A stretch of DNA of 64,000 nucleotides. Source: Marisediminitalea oceani. GTDB taxonomy: Bacteria > Pseudomonadota > Gammaproteobacteria > Enterobacterales > Alteromonadaceae. The position numbers and the translations under genes were made by a program. The stretch lies in assembly GCF_003731635.1 (NCBI RefSeq), contig NZ_RCUA01000034.1, positions 1-64,000 on the forward strand. The letters run 5' to 3'. Positions within the stretch are counted from its first letter, which is position 1, and every line of letters begins with the position of its first letter. Positions 18,254 to 27,008 of the stretch are shown one piece after another. The notes under the pieces were generated by a model, which saw only the letters and a list, made by a program, of their open reading frames with translations, ran no database searches and had not been told where the DNA came from.

Positions 18254-18892
18254 ATGTACAAAAAGTTCAAACGAATTTGCATCTTTTTTTCCGGCTGGGT
18301 AATTTTTTTACCGATAGTGGTCACAGGGTGTGCCACCACGCCGCCAAAAGACACCAGCAATCTTTGTGAGATCTTTTACGAAAAGGAAGACTGGTACGAT
18401 GCGGCGGCCGACATGCGTGATAAATGGGGCGTACCTATCCACGTGCCCATGGCCATGATGTACCAGGAAAGTTCTTTTCGTCACGATGCACTGCCGCCCC
18501 GCGATTACATTCTTTTCGGGCTCATTCCCTGGGGCAGAGTGAGTTCGGCTTACGGCTATTCTCAGGCCAAAACTCCCACCTGGAGCGACTACATTCGTGA
18601 AACCGGGAATTCCGGCGCTGATCGTGATGATTTTGACGATGCGATAGATTTTATGGGCTGGTTTATCAGTAAAACCCATAAAGTGAATGGTGTTTCAAAA
18701 TGGGATGCCTACGCGCAATACCTCAATTATCATGAAGGGTGGGGTGGCTATCGTCGCAAAACTTATCTCAAGAAGGGTTGGCTGGTAAAAGTCTCGCAGC
18801 GCGTTAAGGGCCGTTCACTGCGCTATGCTACGCAATTAAAAACCTGCGAAGAAGATCTGCAGAAAAGCTGGTTCTTCAAGTTATTTGACTAA
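18254..18892 (+). CDS. Lytic transglycosylase (SLT-like) lipoprotein
   Basis: 212 residues. Signal peptide with lipobox VTGC (Cys26) predicts outer-membrane lipidation. The mature part is a lysozyme-like SLT fold: catalytic Glu in MYQESSFR (E72), SAYGYSQA as the GLMQ-equivalent segment (about 99-106), and YLNYHEGWGGY near 160. It likely cleaves peptidoglycan glycan strands with formation of anhydro-muropeptides. ATG 18254 is chosen because it starts the signal peptide. Same strand as gshA but separated by the gshA hairpin. Confidence 0.82.
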   Translation: MYKKFKRICIFFSGWVIFLPIVVTGCATTPPKDTSNLCEIFYEKEDWYDAAADMRDKWGVPIHVPMAMMYQESSFRHDALPPRDYILFGLIPWGRVSSAYGYSQAKTPTWSDYIRETGNSGADRDDFDDAIDFMGWFISKTHKVNGVSKWDAYAQYLNYHEGWGGYRRKTYLKKGWLVKVSQRVKGRSLRYATQLKTCEEDLQKSWFFKLFD

Positions 18893-18922
18893 CGTCTTAC
18901 GGCGGCACCAAGCCCCTGGCCG

Positions 18923-18956
18923 GAAAAAAAAGCAGGCGGGGCAAGTGCCCGCCTGC
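18923..18956. terminator. GC-rich hairpin downstream of SLT gene
   Basis: Stem GCAGGCGGG (18932-18940) and CCCGCCTGC (18948-18956), preceded by eight A's. The U-tract is therefore on the minus strand, while the adjacent gene is on the plus strand. The nearest minus-strand gene (smrB) ends more than 400 bp away, so direction of action is unclear. Confidence 0.4.
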
Positions 18957-19026
18957 CAGAAGTGGGATTCCGTCCAAGACCGTAAAATTTCCGGAAACCC
19001 AACAGGCATTTTTACTTTAATCTAAA

Positions 19027-19041
19027 TGATAACTATTATCA
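19027..19041. promoter_or_regulatory. Fur-box-like site upstream of small membrane gene
   Basis: TGATAACTATTATCA matches the 7-1-7 Fur consensus TGATAAT-N-ATTATCA at 13 of 14 specified positions. It lies about 165 bp before the ATG of the DUF3149-type gene. A possible -10 (TATATT, about 19064) follows closely, so iron-bound Fur could block this promoter. Confidence 0.6.
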
Positions 19042-19204
19042 ATAAAAGTTTTTAAAACACCGTATATTAGGTTAGCCGCATTCTTTTGATCCAGGTCATG
19101 CTTTGCGCCAGGCGGACATTTTGATATTGATTTGGATCAGCGTTTTTTCTGCCTCACGAGCGCACACTATCACCATAGAAACAGCAAATAAAAAGGTGAT
19201 TGTT

Positions 19205-19330
19205 ATGTGGTCAATGTTATTAAAAGATCCAGTGGTATGGGGCTCATTACTTGGCATTTTTATCGTATGCGTAATGATGGCGTATTACACTTACTTATTC
19301 ATCCACAACAGTGGTGATGACCATAAGTAG
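19205..19330 (+). CDS. DUF3149-type small membrane protein (41 aa)
   Basis: The 41-residue product starts MWSMLLKDPVVWGSLLG and contains one strong transmembrane helix (about 11-33) and a polar, acidic tail (HNSGDDHK). The LKDPVVWGSL start is typical of the short DUF3149 family of unknown function. ATG 19205 is preceded by AAGGTGA at ideal spacing; a longer frame from 19103 has no such signal. Function unknown. The Fur-like box upstream hints at iron-responsive expression (inference). Confidence 0.7.
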   Translation: MWSMLLKDPVVWGSLLGIFIVCVMMAYYTYLFIHNSGDDHK

Positions 19331-19372
19331 ACCCGGAACCCCAGAAAGCGTGCCCAAAAAAAGTGATTGCGA

Positions 19373-19948
19373 TTAACGCTTTTTGCTAAACGGTGACTCG
19401 ACTTCCAGCAGTACCAGCAAGGCACCCTGCCCACCATATTCCAGCGGTGCCTGATGGAACGCCATTACTCTGGGATGTTGAATAAGGTAGTGGGGCAGCG
19501 CCTGTTTAAGAACGCCAGAACCTACGCCGTGAACGATACACACACAGTCAACATGCTCCTGCCAGGCTGTGTGCAGTAAAGCGGCTAATTCATGTTTTGC
19601 CTGTGCTTTGGTCAGGCCGTGTAAATCAAGAATGTAATCCGGGCTGTAATCGCCCCGGCGCAACTGTTTCAGCTCATAGCCCGGCACATCCTGTCGGCAG
19701 TAGCGGAGTGCACCTTCTGGCGGAATGAAGCCTTCAAAGGCGTCAGAAAACTCAAAACTGGCTCTGGCCTGCCGCTGAGTTTTTTGCTGGCGACGAATTT
19801 TCACTTCCGGACGGGGCGTCTCCGGCACATAAGTATCCTGCTTCAAAGGCGCTACACCTTTAATTTCTTGTTGAAATAACGCCGTATCATCACTGTCTTC
19901 GGTGTTCTGTTGGGCGGTGACAGGGGGAAATTGCGACTTAAATTTCAC
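19373..19948 (-). CDS. smrB: SmrB, Smr-domain endonuclease for ribosome rescue
   Basis: 191 residues (E. coli SmrB 183). The C-terminal Smr domain has DLHGLTKAQA (about 118-127) and HGVGSGVLKQALPHYL, the family's nuclease core. The N-terminal extension contains the ribosome-binding helix region. SmrB is recruited to collided ribosomes and cuts the mRNA between them. The start is GTG (19948) with an AGGA upstream. Divergent from prmB, exactly the arrangement seen in enterobacteria and vibrios, which supports the identification. Confidence 0.92.
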   Translation of the reverse strand: MKFKSQFPPVTAQQNTEDSDDTALFQQEIKGVAPLKQDTYVPETPRPEVKIRRQQKTQRQARASFEFSDAFEGFIPPEGALRYCRQDVPGYELKQLRRGDYSPDYILDLHGLTKAQAKHELAALLHTAWQEHVDCVCIVHGVGSGVLKQALPHYLIQHPRVMAFHQAPLEYGGQGALLVLLEVESPFSKKR

Positions 19949-20062
19949 AGGCCAGGTTTCCTAATCTTCATTGCGAGCAATTTTGCACTAAATTAAGCAT
20001 GTCCGAAGCGGACAACATTATGTATCATATCAGCTTTATAGTTTCAGGACATTGTAGCCCGT

Positions 20063-20998
20063 ATGACCGACAAGTTTTACCTCGACGAAGCCATTGCTGA
20101 TCTGCACTCCATGTTAGATATGGTGCGCTGGGCGGTTAGCCGGTTTAATGATGCAGAACTGTTTTACGGTCATGGTACCGACAATGCCTGGGATGAGGCC
20201 GTAAGCCTGGTATTTTATGCCCTGCATTTACCTCACACGTTAACCTCTCAAACCGGTGACGGTGTGTTTGCGGCGCGGCTCACCAAGAGTGAGCGCAGTA
20301 AGGTGGCCGAATTGGTCTTGCAACGAGTGCAAACGCGTTTACCTCTGCCTTATATTACTCATGAAGCTTGGTTTTGCGAACTGCTGTTTTATGTGGATGA
20401 GCGGGTGCTCATCCCACGCTCACCATTTGCTGAGCTAATTCAGGGCAAGTTTGCGACACATCTGCAGGATAATCCCACGCGCATTCTGGATATGTGCACC
20501 GGTGGCGGTTGCATAGCTATTGCACTGGCCTATGCGTTTGATGAGGCACAGGTTGATGCGGTGGATATCAGTGCTGATGCACTGGCCGTAGCAGAACTGA
20601 ATATAGAAGAACACGGACTGAGCGAGCGGGTTTTCCCTTTGTACTCCGATTTGTTCAGTCAGCTCGAAGGACAACAATACGACTTAATCGTATCAAACCC
20701 GCCTTATGTGGACGCTGAGGATATGGCCGATTTGCCGGTAGAATTCCAGCACGAACCAGAACTGGCACTGGCCGCCGGGGATGATGGCCTCGATTTAGTC
20801 GAAACCATGATTGCCCGGGCCGGCAATTACCTTACCGAGCAGGGCGTCATGTTCGTCGAAGTCGGCAACAGCCTGGTGCATATGGAAGCCAGGTTCCCGG
20901 GACTGGATATAGAGTGGGTCGAACTGGCACAGGGTGGCCATGGTATTTTCGCTGTAACCAAAGCAGCATTAGACAGTTACAACCAACAGGATAAATAG
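20063..20998 (+). CDS. prmB: Ribosomal protein uL3 glutamine methyltransferase
   Basis: 311 residues, SAM-dependent N5-glutamine methyltransferase of the HemK/PrmC family. The SAM loop [14 protein letters not shown] is at about 143-156 and the catalytic SNPPYVD at about 210-216. An extended N-terminal helical domain distinguishes PrmB (uL3 Gln150) from PrmC (release factors). aroC begins 4 bp after the stop, the conserved prmB-aroC pairing. Confidence 0.95.
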   Translation: MTDKFYLDEAIADLHSMLDMVRWAVSRFNDAELFYGHGTDNAWDEAVSLVFYALHLPHTLTSQTGDGVFAARLTKSERSKVAELVLQRVQTRLPLPYITHEAWFCELLFYVDERVLIPRSPFAELIQGKFATHLQDNPTRILDMCTGGGCIAIALAYAFDEAQVDAVDISADALAVAELNIEEHGLSERVFPLYSDLFSQLEGQQYDLIVSNPPYVDAEDMADLPVEFQHEPELALAAGDDGLDLVETMIARAGNYLTEQGVMFVEVGNSLVHMEARFPGLDIEWVELAQGGHGIFAVTKAALDSYNQQDK

Positions 20999-21002
20999 AG
21001 AG

Positions 21003-22103
21003 ATGGCGGGTAATACTTTCGGTAAAATATTTACGGTATCCACCTTTGGTGAGAGTCACGGCATCGCCCTTGGCGGTGTGGTAGACGGTTGTCCTCCGGG
21101 ACTGGAACTGACCGAAGAAGATTTACAGGTAGATTTAGACCGTCGTAAACCAGGTACCTCACGCTATACCACAGCCCGTCGCGAAGACGACGAAGTGCAA
21201 ATTTTATCTGGCGTGTTTGAAGGCAAAACCACCGGCACCAGTATTGGCCTGCTGATTAAAAACAAGGATCAGCGTAGTCAGGATTATTCCAATATAGCCA
21301 ACCGCTTCCGTCCGGGGCATGCCGATTATACCTACCAGCAAAAATACGGTCTTCGCGATTACCGTGGCGGCGGTCGCTCCTCGGCGCGTGAAACGGCCAT
21401 TCGCGTTGCTGCAGGCGGCATTGCTAAAAAATATCTCGAGCAGGTTCATGGGATTAAAATTCACGGCTTTCTGTCGCAGTTAGGGCCGGTTGCTATCGAC
21501 ACAGTTGACTACAGCATTATTAACGAAAACCCGTTTTTCTGCCCGGATGCATCGAAACTTGAAGCGCTGGATGAATACATGCGCGACCTGAAAAAGTCCG
21601 GCGACTCAATCGGTGCAAAAGTGTCTGTGGTTGCCACCAATATGCCGGTAGGCCTGGGTGAGCCGGTATTTGACCGTCTCGATGCCGATATTGCCGGTGC
21701 CATGATGGGCATTAACGCGGTTAAAGGCGTGGAAGTGGGTGATGGCTTTGATGTAGTGACCCAAAAGGGCAGTGAACATCGTGACACACTAACACCCGAT
21801 GGCTTTGCCTCTAATCACTCTGGCGGCGTATTAGGCGGCATTTCAACGGGGCAGGATCTGGTAGTACACATGGCACTTAAGCCCACCTCAAGTATCTCAG
21901 TACCCGGCGAAACCATTGATACTGAAGGCAACGCTATTGATATCGTGACCAAGGGGCGTCATGACCCGTGCGTAGGTATTCGTGCCGTACCCATCGCCGA
22001 AGCCATGTTAGCGCTGGTGTTAATGGATCATTGCCTGCGTCATCGCGCACAAAATGCGGCGGTTCATTGCACTACGCCGATTATTCCGGGTTCAGCCAAA
22101 TAA
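21003..22103 (+). CDS. aroC: Chorismate synthase
   Basis: 366 residues; last step of the shikimate pathway, anti-1,4-elimination of phosphate from EPSP needing reduced FMN. Family signatures are present: [18 protein letters not shown] (about 17-34), [33 protein letters not shown] (about 120-138), and the C-terminal [18 protein letters not shown]. Typical gammaproteobacterial length. ATG 21003 directly after prmB, with an MFS gene following after 24 bp. Confidence 0.98.
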   Translation: MAGNTFGKIFTVSTFGESHGIALGGVVDGCPPGLELTEEDLQVDLDRRKPGTSRYTTARREDDEVQILSGVFEGKTTGTSIGLLIKNKDQRSQDYSNIANRFRPGHADYTYQQKYGLRDYRGGGRSSARETAIRVAAGGIAKKYLEQVHGIKIHGFLSQLGPVAIDTVDYSIINENPFFCPDASKLEALDEYMRDLKKSGDSIGAKVSVVATNMPVGLGEPVFDRLDADIAGAMMGINAVKGVEVGDGFDVVTQKGSEHRDTLTPDGFASNHSGGVLGGISTGQDLVVHMALKPTSSISVPGETIDTEGNAIDIVTKGRHDPCVGIRAVPIAEAMLALVLMDHCLRHRAQNAAVHCTTPIIPGSAK

Positions 22104-22127
22104 GATGCTGAATCCGACACTCAAGTA

Positions 22128-23306
22128 ATGGCGGCGTCTTCCAGCCGCTTTGCTATTATAGCGCTCGGCCTTACCTACGCTCTGTATTTTGGTCAGTTAG
22201 GGGTTATCACTCCTTATCTTGGCGTCTTTCTTGATGGACGTGGTTTCACGTCGGTAGAAATTGGCGAGTTGTTTGCGGTTATCACCCTGGCACGCATTAT
22301 CGGCCCTTCGCTGTGGGCAGGGGTTGCCGATCGTACCGGTAAAATCCTGTTTATTTTAAGACTCGGTAGCGGCTTAACCGTACTGAGTTTTATTGGTGTA
22401 TTCTGGGCTTACTCATTCTGGTACCTGACGCTCGTCATGGGCCTGATGATGATGTTCTGGACTGCAGTGTTGCCGCAGCTTGAAGTACTCACCCTGCAAA
22501 CTATTGAAGGCGACTCTAAACGTTATGGTCGTATTCGTTTGTGGGGCAGTATTGGCTTTATCGTACTCACTGTTTTAGTCGGTAAGGCACTGGATTTCTT
22601 TTCTACTGACGCGCCAATATATGCTTCGATGCTGGTTTTAATCGGGCTCTTTATCAGCAGCCTTACGCTTACTCAGCCGCAAAACCTTAAACCCAAAGCG
22701 GCTGTCGCAGTGCGGATCATGCCTTTTCTGCGGGATAAAGTGGCGTTGCTGTTTTTGCTGTCTAATGCCTTATTACAATTAAGCTTTGGGGCGTATTACG
22801 GCTTTTTTGCACTGTACATGCGGGATTTGGGTTATTCCGGCATGCAAACTGGTTTATTGATTGCGCTCGGAGTAACGGTAGAGGTTGGCATTTTCCTGGT
22901 CGCCCAGCGATTAATCTCCCGTTTTGGGGTGTGGCGTTTAATGGTGTTTTGCCTGCTGGCTACGGGCTTACGCTGGCTGGTTCTGGGCACCCTGGCAGAT
23001 ATGTTCTGGCTGGTTTTCTTCAGTCAGTTTATCCATGCTCTAAGCTTTGGCTTAAATCACTCTACCTCGATGCATTTTATCCATCACTATTTTCCAACCC
23101 AGATCCACGGACGAATCCAGGCCGCCTATATCAGCCTGGCGTTTGGGTTGGGGGGCGCCGTAGGCAATTATGCCGCAGGGTTATTGTGGCAACAGGGCGC
23201 CGGGTCCATGCTAACGTTCTCTGCAGCCGGGGCCTGTGCGGCGGCAGGTGGATTGGTATTACTGCTGATAACGCCGCAGCAAATGGACAAGCGCCGGGAA
23301 AGTTAA
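22128..23306 (+). CDS. MFS transporter, HcaT-like
   Basis: 392 residues with about 12 hydrophobic helices. The early segment ALYFGQLGVITPYLGVFLDGRG and the loop-2/3 motif GVADRTGK resemble the MFS_1-like group of HcaT (3-phenylpropionate permease) and LacY-type symporters. The repeat GRIRLWGSIGF (about 135-145) is also typical of that group. Substrate unknown; location after aroC suggests a small or aromatic acid but does not prove it. The stop is 4 bp before the left end of a RAYT element. Confidence 0.8.
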   Translation: MAASSSRFAIIALGLTYALYFGQLGVITPYLGVFLDGRGFTSVEIGELFAVITLARIIGPSLWAGVADRTGKILFILRLGSGLTVLSFIGVFWAYSFWYLTLVMGLMMMFWTAVLPQLEVLTLQTIEGDSKRYGRIRLWGSIGFIVLTVLVGKALDFFSTDAPIYASMLVLIGLFISSLTLTQPQNLKPKAAVAVRIMPFLRDKVALLFLLSNALLQLSFGAYYGFFALYMRDLGYSGMQTGLLIALGVTVEVGIFLVAQRLISRFGVWRLMVFCLLATGLRWLVLGTLADMFWLVFFSQFIHALSFGLNHSTSMHFIHHYFPTQIHGRIQAAYISLAFGLGGAVGNYAAGLLWQQGAGSMLTFSAAGACAAAGGLVLLLITPQQMDKRRES

Positions 23307-23310
23307 TCCC

Positions 23311-24186
23311 GATCAAGGGGTCAGGTTCTTTGAAAACACGTTTTCATAGTAAGGTAAGCCTTTTGTTTATCGCAAGAAAGAAACAGACCTGTTGACCAGT
23401 ATAAATTGATAGATTTTCAAATATGATTTAAGCCAGTTTGTTTTCAGGGGGAAATAAAATTGGCTCGTCGTCCAAGAGTATTGGTTCCAAATATGCCCGT
23501 ACACGTTGTTCAACGAGGGAATAATAGACAAGCGTGTTTTTTTCGGGATAAAGACTATGCCGTTTACCTTAAAAAACTCAAAGAGTGTGCAGAAAAATTT
23601 AATGTGCGGGTTCATTGTTATGTACTGATGACAAACCATGTTCATTTACTTTTGCAAGCATCAGACTATGAGGGAATTAGTCATGTTATGCAGAGCTTAG
23701 GGCGCTACTATGTTCGCTATATCAACACCACTTACAATCGAACTGGCACGCTTTGGGAAGGTAGATTTAAATCAAGTTTGGTGAACACTGACGAGTACCT
23801 GCTTCAGGTTTACCAGTATATAGAATTAAATCCTGTCAGAGCAAACATGGTAGATCACCCAAAAGATTATACATGGAGTAGCTATCATGCAAACGGAGGT
23901 GATAAAAATATTGCTATGATAGAGCCTCATCCTCTCTATTTATCCCTTGGCGTTGACTCCGCGAGTCGAAAGTTGGCCTATAACCGTCTTCTCGACAACT
24001 CCTTATCAAATGAGATATTGAACAAGATTAGATTATCAATAAATAAGTCCAGGGTGCTGGGCGATGATAAATTTGTAAAGCAGATATCCGCAAAGCTTGA
24101 ACGCTTTGCCGGATATCTTGAACACGGAGGGGATAGACGCTCTGAAGAGTTTAAAGAATGGTTTCAAAGAATCTGACCCCTTGATC
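23311..24186 (+). mobile_element. REP-associated transposase (RAYT/IS200-like) unit with inverted ends
   Basis: Left end 23311-23337 starts GATCAAGGGGTCAGGTTCTT. Right end 24161-24186 is its inverse (GATCAAGGGGTCAGATTCTT on the minus strand), differing by one substitution and one A. The GGGGTCAG-containing ends with TTCTTTGAAA are typical of sequences flanking RAYT genes. The left end runs into a short palindrome, TGAAAAC-AC-GTTTTCA (23331-23346). The unit fits exactly between the stop codons of two convergent genes, so insertion harmed neither. It is 876 bp long with one gene. Confidence 0.85.
23460..24176 (+). CDS. REP-associated tyrosine transposase (RAYT, Y1 superfamily)
   Basis: 238 residues. 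Starts at TTG 23460 behind AGGGGG. The N-terminal RRPRVLVPNMPVHVVQRGNNR, the HUH motif HVHLLLQ (about residue 60) and a following Tyr-rich stretch (LGRYYVRYIN, catalytic Tyr candidate) place it in the IS200/IS605-like TnpA_REP group. GTLWEGRFKSSLV and YIELNPVRANMV are further hallmarks. These enzymes nick and join single-stranded REP hairpins. The stop TGA lies inside the right inverted end, so gene and end are fused. Base composition is more AT-rich than the neighbours, a sign of transfer. Looks intact. Confidence 0.9.
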   Translation: MARRPRVLVPNMPVHVVQRGNNRQACFFRDKDYAVYLKKLKECAEKFNVRVHCYVLMTNHVHLLLQASDYEGISHVMQSLGRYYVRYINTTYNRTGTLWEGRFKSSLVNTDEYLLQVYQYIELNPVRANMVDHPKDYTWSSYHANGGDKNIAMIEPHPLYLSLGVDSASRKLAYNRLLDNSLSNEILNKIRLSINKSRVLGDDKFVKQISAKLERFAGYLEHGGDRRSEEFKEWFQRI

Positions 24187-24187
24187 G

Positions 24188-25699
24188 CTATTGCCTGATA
24201 CAGCGGGCTATTACTGCTGGCTCGCCATCATCCTGTATCTGTTCGAGTTTTACGTCGAATTTCCACAGCCGGTGCAGGTGGCGCATCACTTCGTCTTTGC
24301 TGTCGGCCAGCGGAATGCCATTTTGCGGTACATACCGCAAAGTGAGCGAACGGTCGCCGCGCACATCCACGTTATACACCTGAATATTAGGCTCTAAGTT
24401 ACTCAGATTGTACTGGGCGGAGAGCTTTTCCCGAATCGCGCGGTAGCCGCGCTCGTCGTGAATGGCCGATACGCTCACATAGGGTTTATCAGAATCATCT
24501 TCTACCGCAAACAGTTTAAAGTCCCGCATGACTTTGGGTGATAAAAACTGACTGATAAAGCTTTCATCCTTAAAGTTATGCATGGCGAAATGCACGGTTT
24601 CCAGCCAGTCCTTACCAGCAATGTCCGGGAACCAGTAACGGTCCTCGTCGGTAGGCTCCTGGCAAATCCGTTTGATATCCATAAACATATTAAAGCCCAG
24701 TGCATATGGATTGATACCGCTGTAATAAGGGCTGTTATAGTCGGGTTGAGTAACCACGCTGGTATGACTGTGCAGGAACTCTAGCATAAAACGGTCGGTT
24801 ACCAGTCCTTCATCATAAAGCTTGTTTAAAATATGGTAATGCCAGAAACACGCCCAGCCTTCGTTCATTACCTGGGTTTGCTTTTGCGGATAAAAATACT
24901 GCGACACTTTGCGCACTATGCGCACAATTTCACGCTGCCAGGGCTCCAGCAGAGGGGCATTTTTTTCAATGAAATAAAGCAGGTTCTCCTGAGGCTCCGC
25001 CGGGAAACGCATAGCCTTCGGCTGATTTTTTTCTTTGCTGTCGGGCAGGGTGCGCCAAAGTTCATTTACCTGCGACTGCAAATACTTAGCCCGTTGTTTC
25101 TGGCGGCTCTTTTCTTCCTGCAGCGATAGCTTCTGCGGGCGTTTGTAACGGTCTACACCAAAATTCATCAGCGCGTGGCAGGAGTCCAGCGTTTGCTCGA
25201 CTTCCTCGTAACCGTATTTTTGTTCGCATTTGGCAATGTAATTTTTGGCAAACACCAGATAATCGATAATTGAACTGGCATCGGTCCAGGTTTGAAACAG
25301 GTAATTGCCTTTAAAAAAGGAGTTGTGTCCGTAACAGGCATGAGCCATTACCAGCGCCTGCATGGTTATGGTATTTTCTTCCATCAGGTAAGCAATACAC
25401 GGATTAGAATTAATCACTATTTCGTAGGCCAGGCCCATCTGACCGCGGCGGTATTGCTGCTCGTTCTGAATAAATTTTTTGCCAAATGACCAGTGGGTAT
25501 AATTAATAGGCATACCAATACTGGCATAGGCATCCATCATTTGCTCGGCGGTGATCACCTCAATTTGGTTTGGATAAATGTCGAGTTTATATTCTTTGGC
25601 AATCCGGTCTATTTCAGTTTCATACTGGGCCAGCATATCGAAGGTCCAGTCAGGCCCGTCGCTGAGTGTTTTCTTTACGTCTGCTACTTCAGCCGTCAT
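24188..25699 (-). CDS. ycgB: SpoVR family protein (YcgB-like)
   Basis: 503 residues (E. coli YcgB 510). SpoVR-family proteins are cytoplasmic, of unknown biochemical role, and act in the same stationary-phase or stress programme as PrkA and YeaH. Visible hallmarks are the N-terminal WTFDMLAQYETEIDRIA, YPNQIEVITAEQMMDAY, ACYGHNSFFKGNYLF and NEGWACFWHYHILN. The start codon overlaps the yeaH stop by one base (TAATG), so the genes are coupled. Its stop is 2 bp from the RAYT unit. Confidence 0.93.
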   Translation of the reverse strand: MTAEVADVKKTLSDGPDWTFDMLAQYETEIDRIAKEYKLDIYPNQIEVITAEQMMDAYASIGMPINYTHWSFGKKFIQNEQQYRRGQMGLAYEIVINSNPCIAYLMEENTITMQALVMAHACYGHNSFFKGNYLFQTWTDASSIIDYLVFAKNYIAKCEQKYGYEEVEQTLDSCHALMNFGVDRYKRPQKLSLQEEKSRQKQRAKYLQSQVNELWRTLPDSKEKNQPKAMRFPAEPQENLLYFIEKNAPLLEPWQREIVRIVRKVSQYFYPQKQTQVMNEGWACFWHYHILNKLYDEGLVTDRFMLEFLHSHTSVVTQPDYNSPYYSGINPYALGFNMFMDIKRICQEPTDEDRYWFPDIAGKDWLETVHFAMHNFKDESFISQFLSPKVMRDFKLFAVEDDSDKPYVSVSAIHDERGYRAIREKLSAQYNLSNLEPNIQVYNVDVRGDRSLTLRYVPQNGIPLADSKDEVMRHLHRLWKFDVKLEQIQDDGEPAVIARCIRQ

Positions 25700-26982
25700 T
25701 AGCTTCCTCCGCTGGTCTCACTGGTTTTTTCAAACAGTTCACGGAATACAGGATAGATATCGCTGACCGAGATGATGTGTTTGCAAACAAAGTTACTGCA
25801 GGCTTCCTCCACGCTTTGATATTCCCGCCACAGGCTTTGGTGCTGGCGTTCGGTAATTTCGATGTAGGCGAAATAGCGCGTTACCGGTAGCAGTTTTTTC
25901 ATCAGAATTTCGCGGCACTGAGGCGAGTCGTCGGCCCAGTTATCCCCGTCTGATGCCTGCGCGGCATAGATGTTCCAGTCGCTGTCCTGGTAGCGTTCGG
26001 CAATAATTTCGTCCATCAGTTTAAGCGCGCTGGATACAATGGTACCGCCGGTTTCCTGAGAGTAGAAAAACTCCTGCTCATCGACCTCTTTGGCCTGGGT
26101 ATGATGGCGAATGTATACCACCTCGACGTTTTTATAGGTCCGGCTTAAAAACAAATAGAGCAGGATATAAAAACGCTTGGCCATGTCTTTGGTGGCCTGA
26201 TCCATCGAGCCGGAGACATCCATCAGGCAAAACATCACTGCCTTGCTGGTAGGGACAGGCTTTTTCGCGTAGTTTTTAAAGCGTAAATCGAAGGTGTCAA
26301 TAAACGGAACACCAGCAATTTTGGCTTTTAACGCGCCAATGGTTTTTTCCAGTTCGATAATCGCCACGGTGTTATCGTGTTTGTCGGCTTTAAGCTTCTC
26401 CAGCTCTTCTTCGGCCTCACGCAGCTTACGCCGATCTGCGGCAGTTAGCGCTACCCGTCTGGCCATCGAGCCTTTAAGTGAGCGCACAATATCCAGATTG
26501 GTAGGCACCCCGTCGGTTTGATAACCCGCGCGGTAAGTTTCGTACTGTACTACCTGATCGAACTGGCTGTTTTTTAAATTGGGCAGGGCCAAATCTTCAA
26601 ACAGTAAGTCGAGGTATTCGTCTTTGGAGATGGAGAAGGTAAAGTCATCCTCACCTTCACCGCTATTACCGGCATCGCCCTGGCCTGAGCCCTGGCCGCC
26701 CTGAGGCGGCGGCCGATCGATTCGGTCACCGGCGGTAAACTGATCGTTACCTGGGTGAACAACCGTTCGTTTGCCGCCCTTACCGGTGTGAAATAATGGT
26801 TCGGAGATATCTTGTTTGGGTATGCTGATATGTTCGCCAGACTCGACGTCGGTCACCGAACGTTGACCGACGGCATCTGACACAGCGCGTTTGATTTGTT
26901 GCTTATATCGTTTTAAAAACCGCTGACGGTTAAGGGTACTTTTCCCTTTGCTATTTAACCTGCGGTCTATGAAATGTGCCAT
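25699..26982 (-). CDS. yeaH: DUF444 / UPF0229 protein YeaH
   Basis: 427 residues, same size as E. coli YeaH. The N-terminal third is polar with a Gly/Gln/Asp-rich linker (about 88-115). The C-terminal half has a von Willebrand A-like fold with a MIDAS motif, [12 protein letters not shown]. It is a partner in the PrkA kinase system; molecular action unknown. Located between prkA and spoVR, with a 26-bp gap after prkA and a one-base overlap with spoVR, so one operon. Confidence 0.93.
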   Translation of the reverse strand: MAHFIDRRLNSKGKSTLNRQRFLKRYKQQIKRAVSDAVGQRSVTDVESGEHISIPKQDISEPLFHTGKGGKRTVVHPGNDQFTAGDRIDRPPPQGGQGSGQGDAGNSGEGEDDFTFSISKDEYLDLLFEDLALPNLKNSQFDQVVQYETYRAGYQTDGVPTNLDIVRSLKGSMARRVALTAADRRKLREAEEELEKLKADKHDNTVAIIELEKTIGALKAKIAGVPFIDTFDLRFKNYAKKPVPTSKAVMFCLMDVSGSMDQATKDMAKRFYILLYLFLSRTYKNVEVVYIRHHTQAKEVDEQEFFYSQETGGTIVSSALKLMDEIIAERYQDSDWNIYAAQASDGDNWADDSPQCREILMKKLLPVTRYFAYIEITERQHQSLWREYQSVEEACSNFVCKHIISVSDIYPVFRELFEKTSETSGGS

Positions 26983-27008
26983 ACAACCCCTTCACGCTAA
27001 ATTGCACC

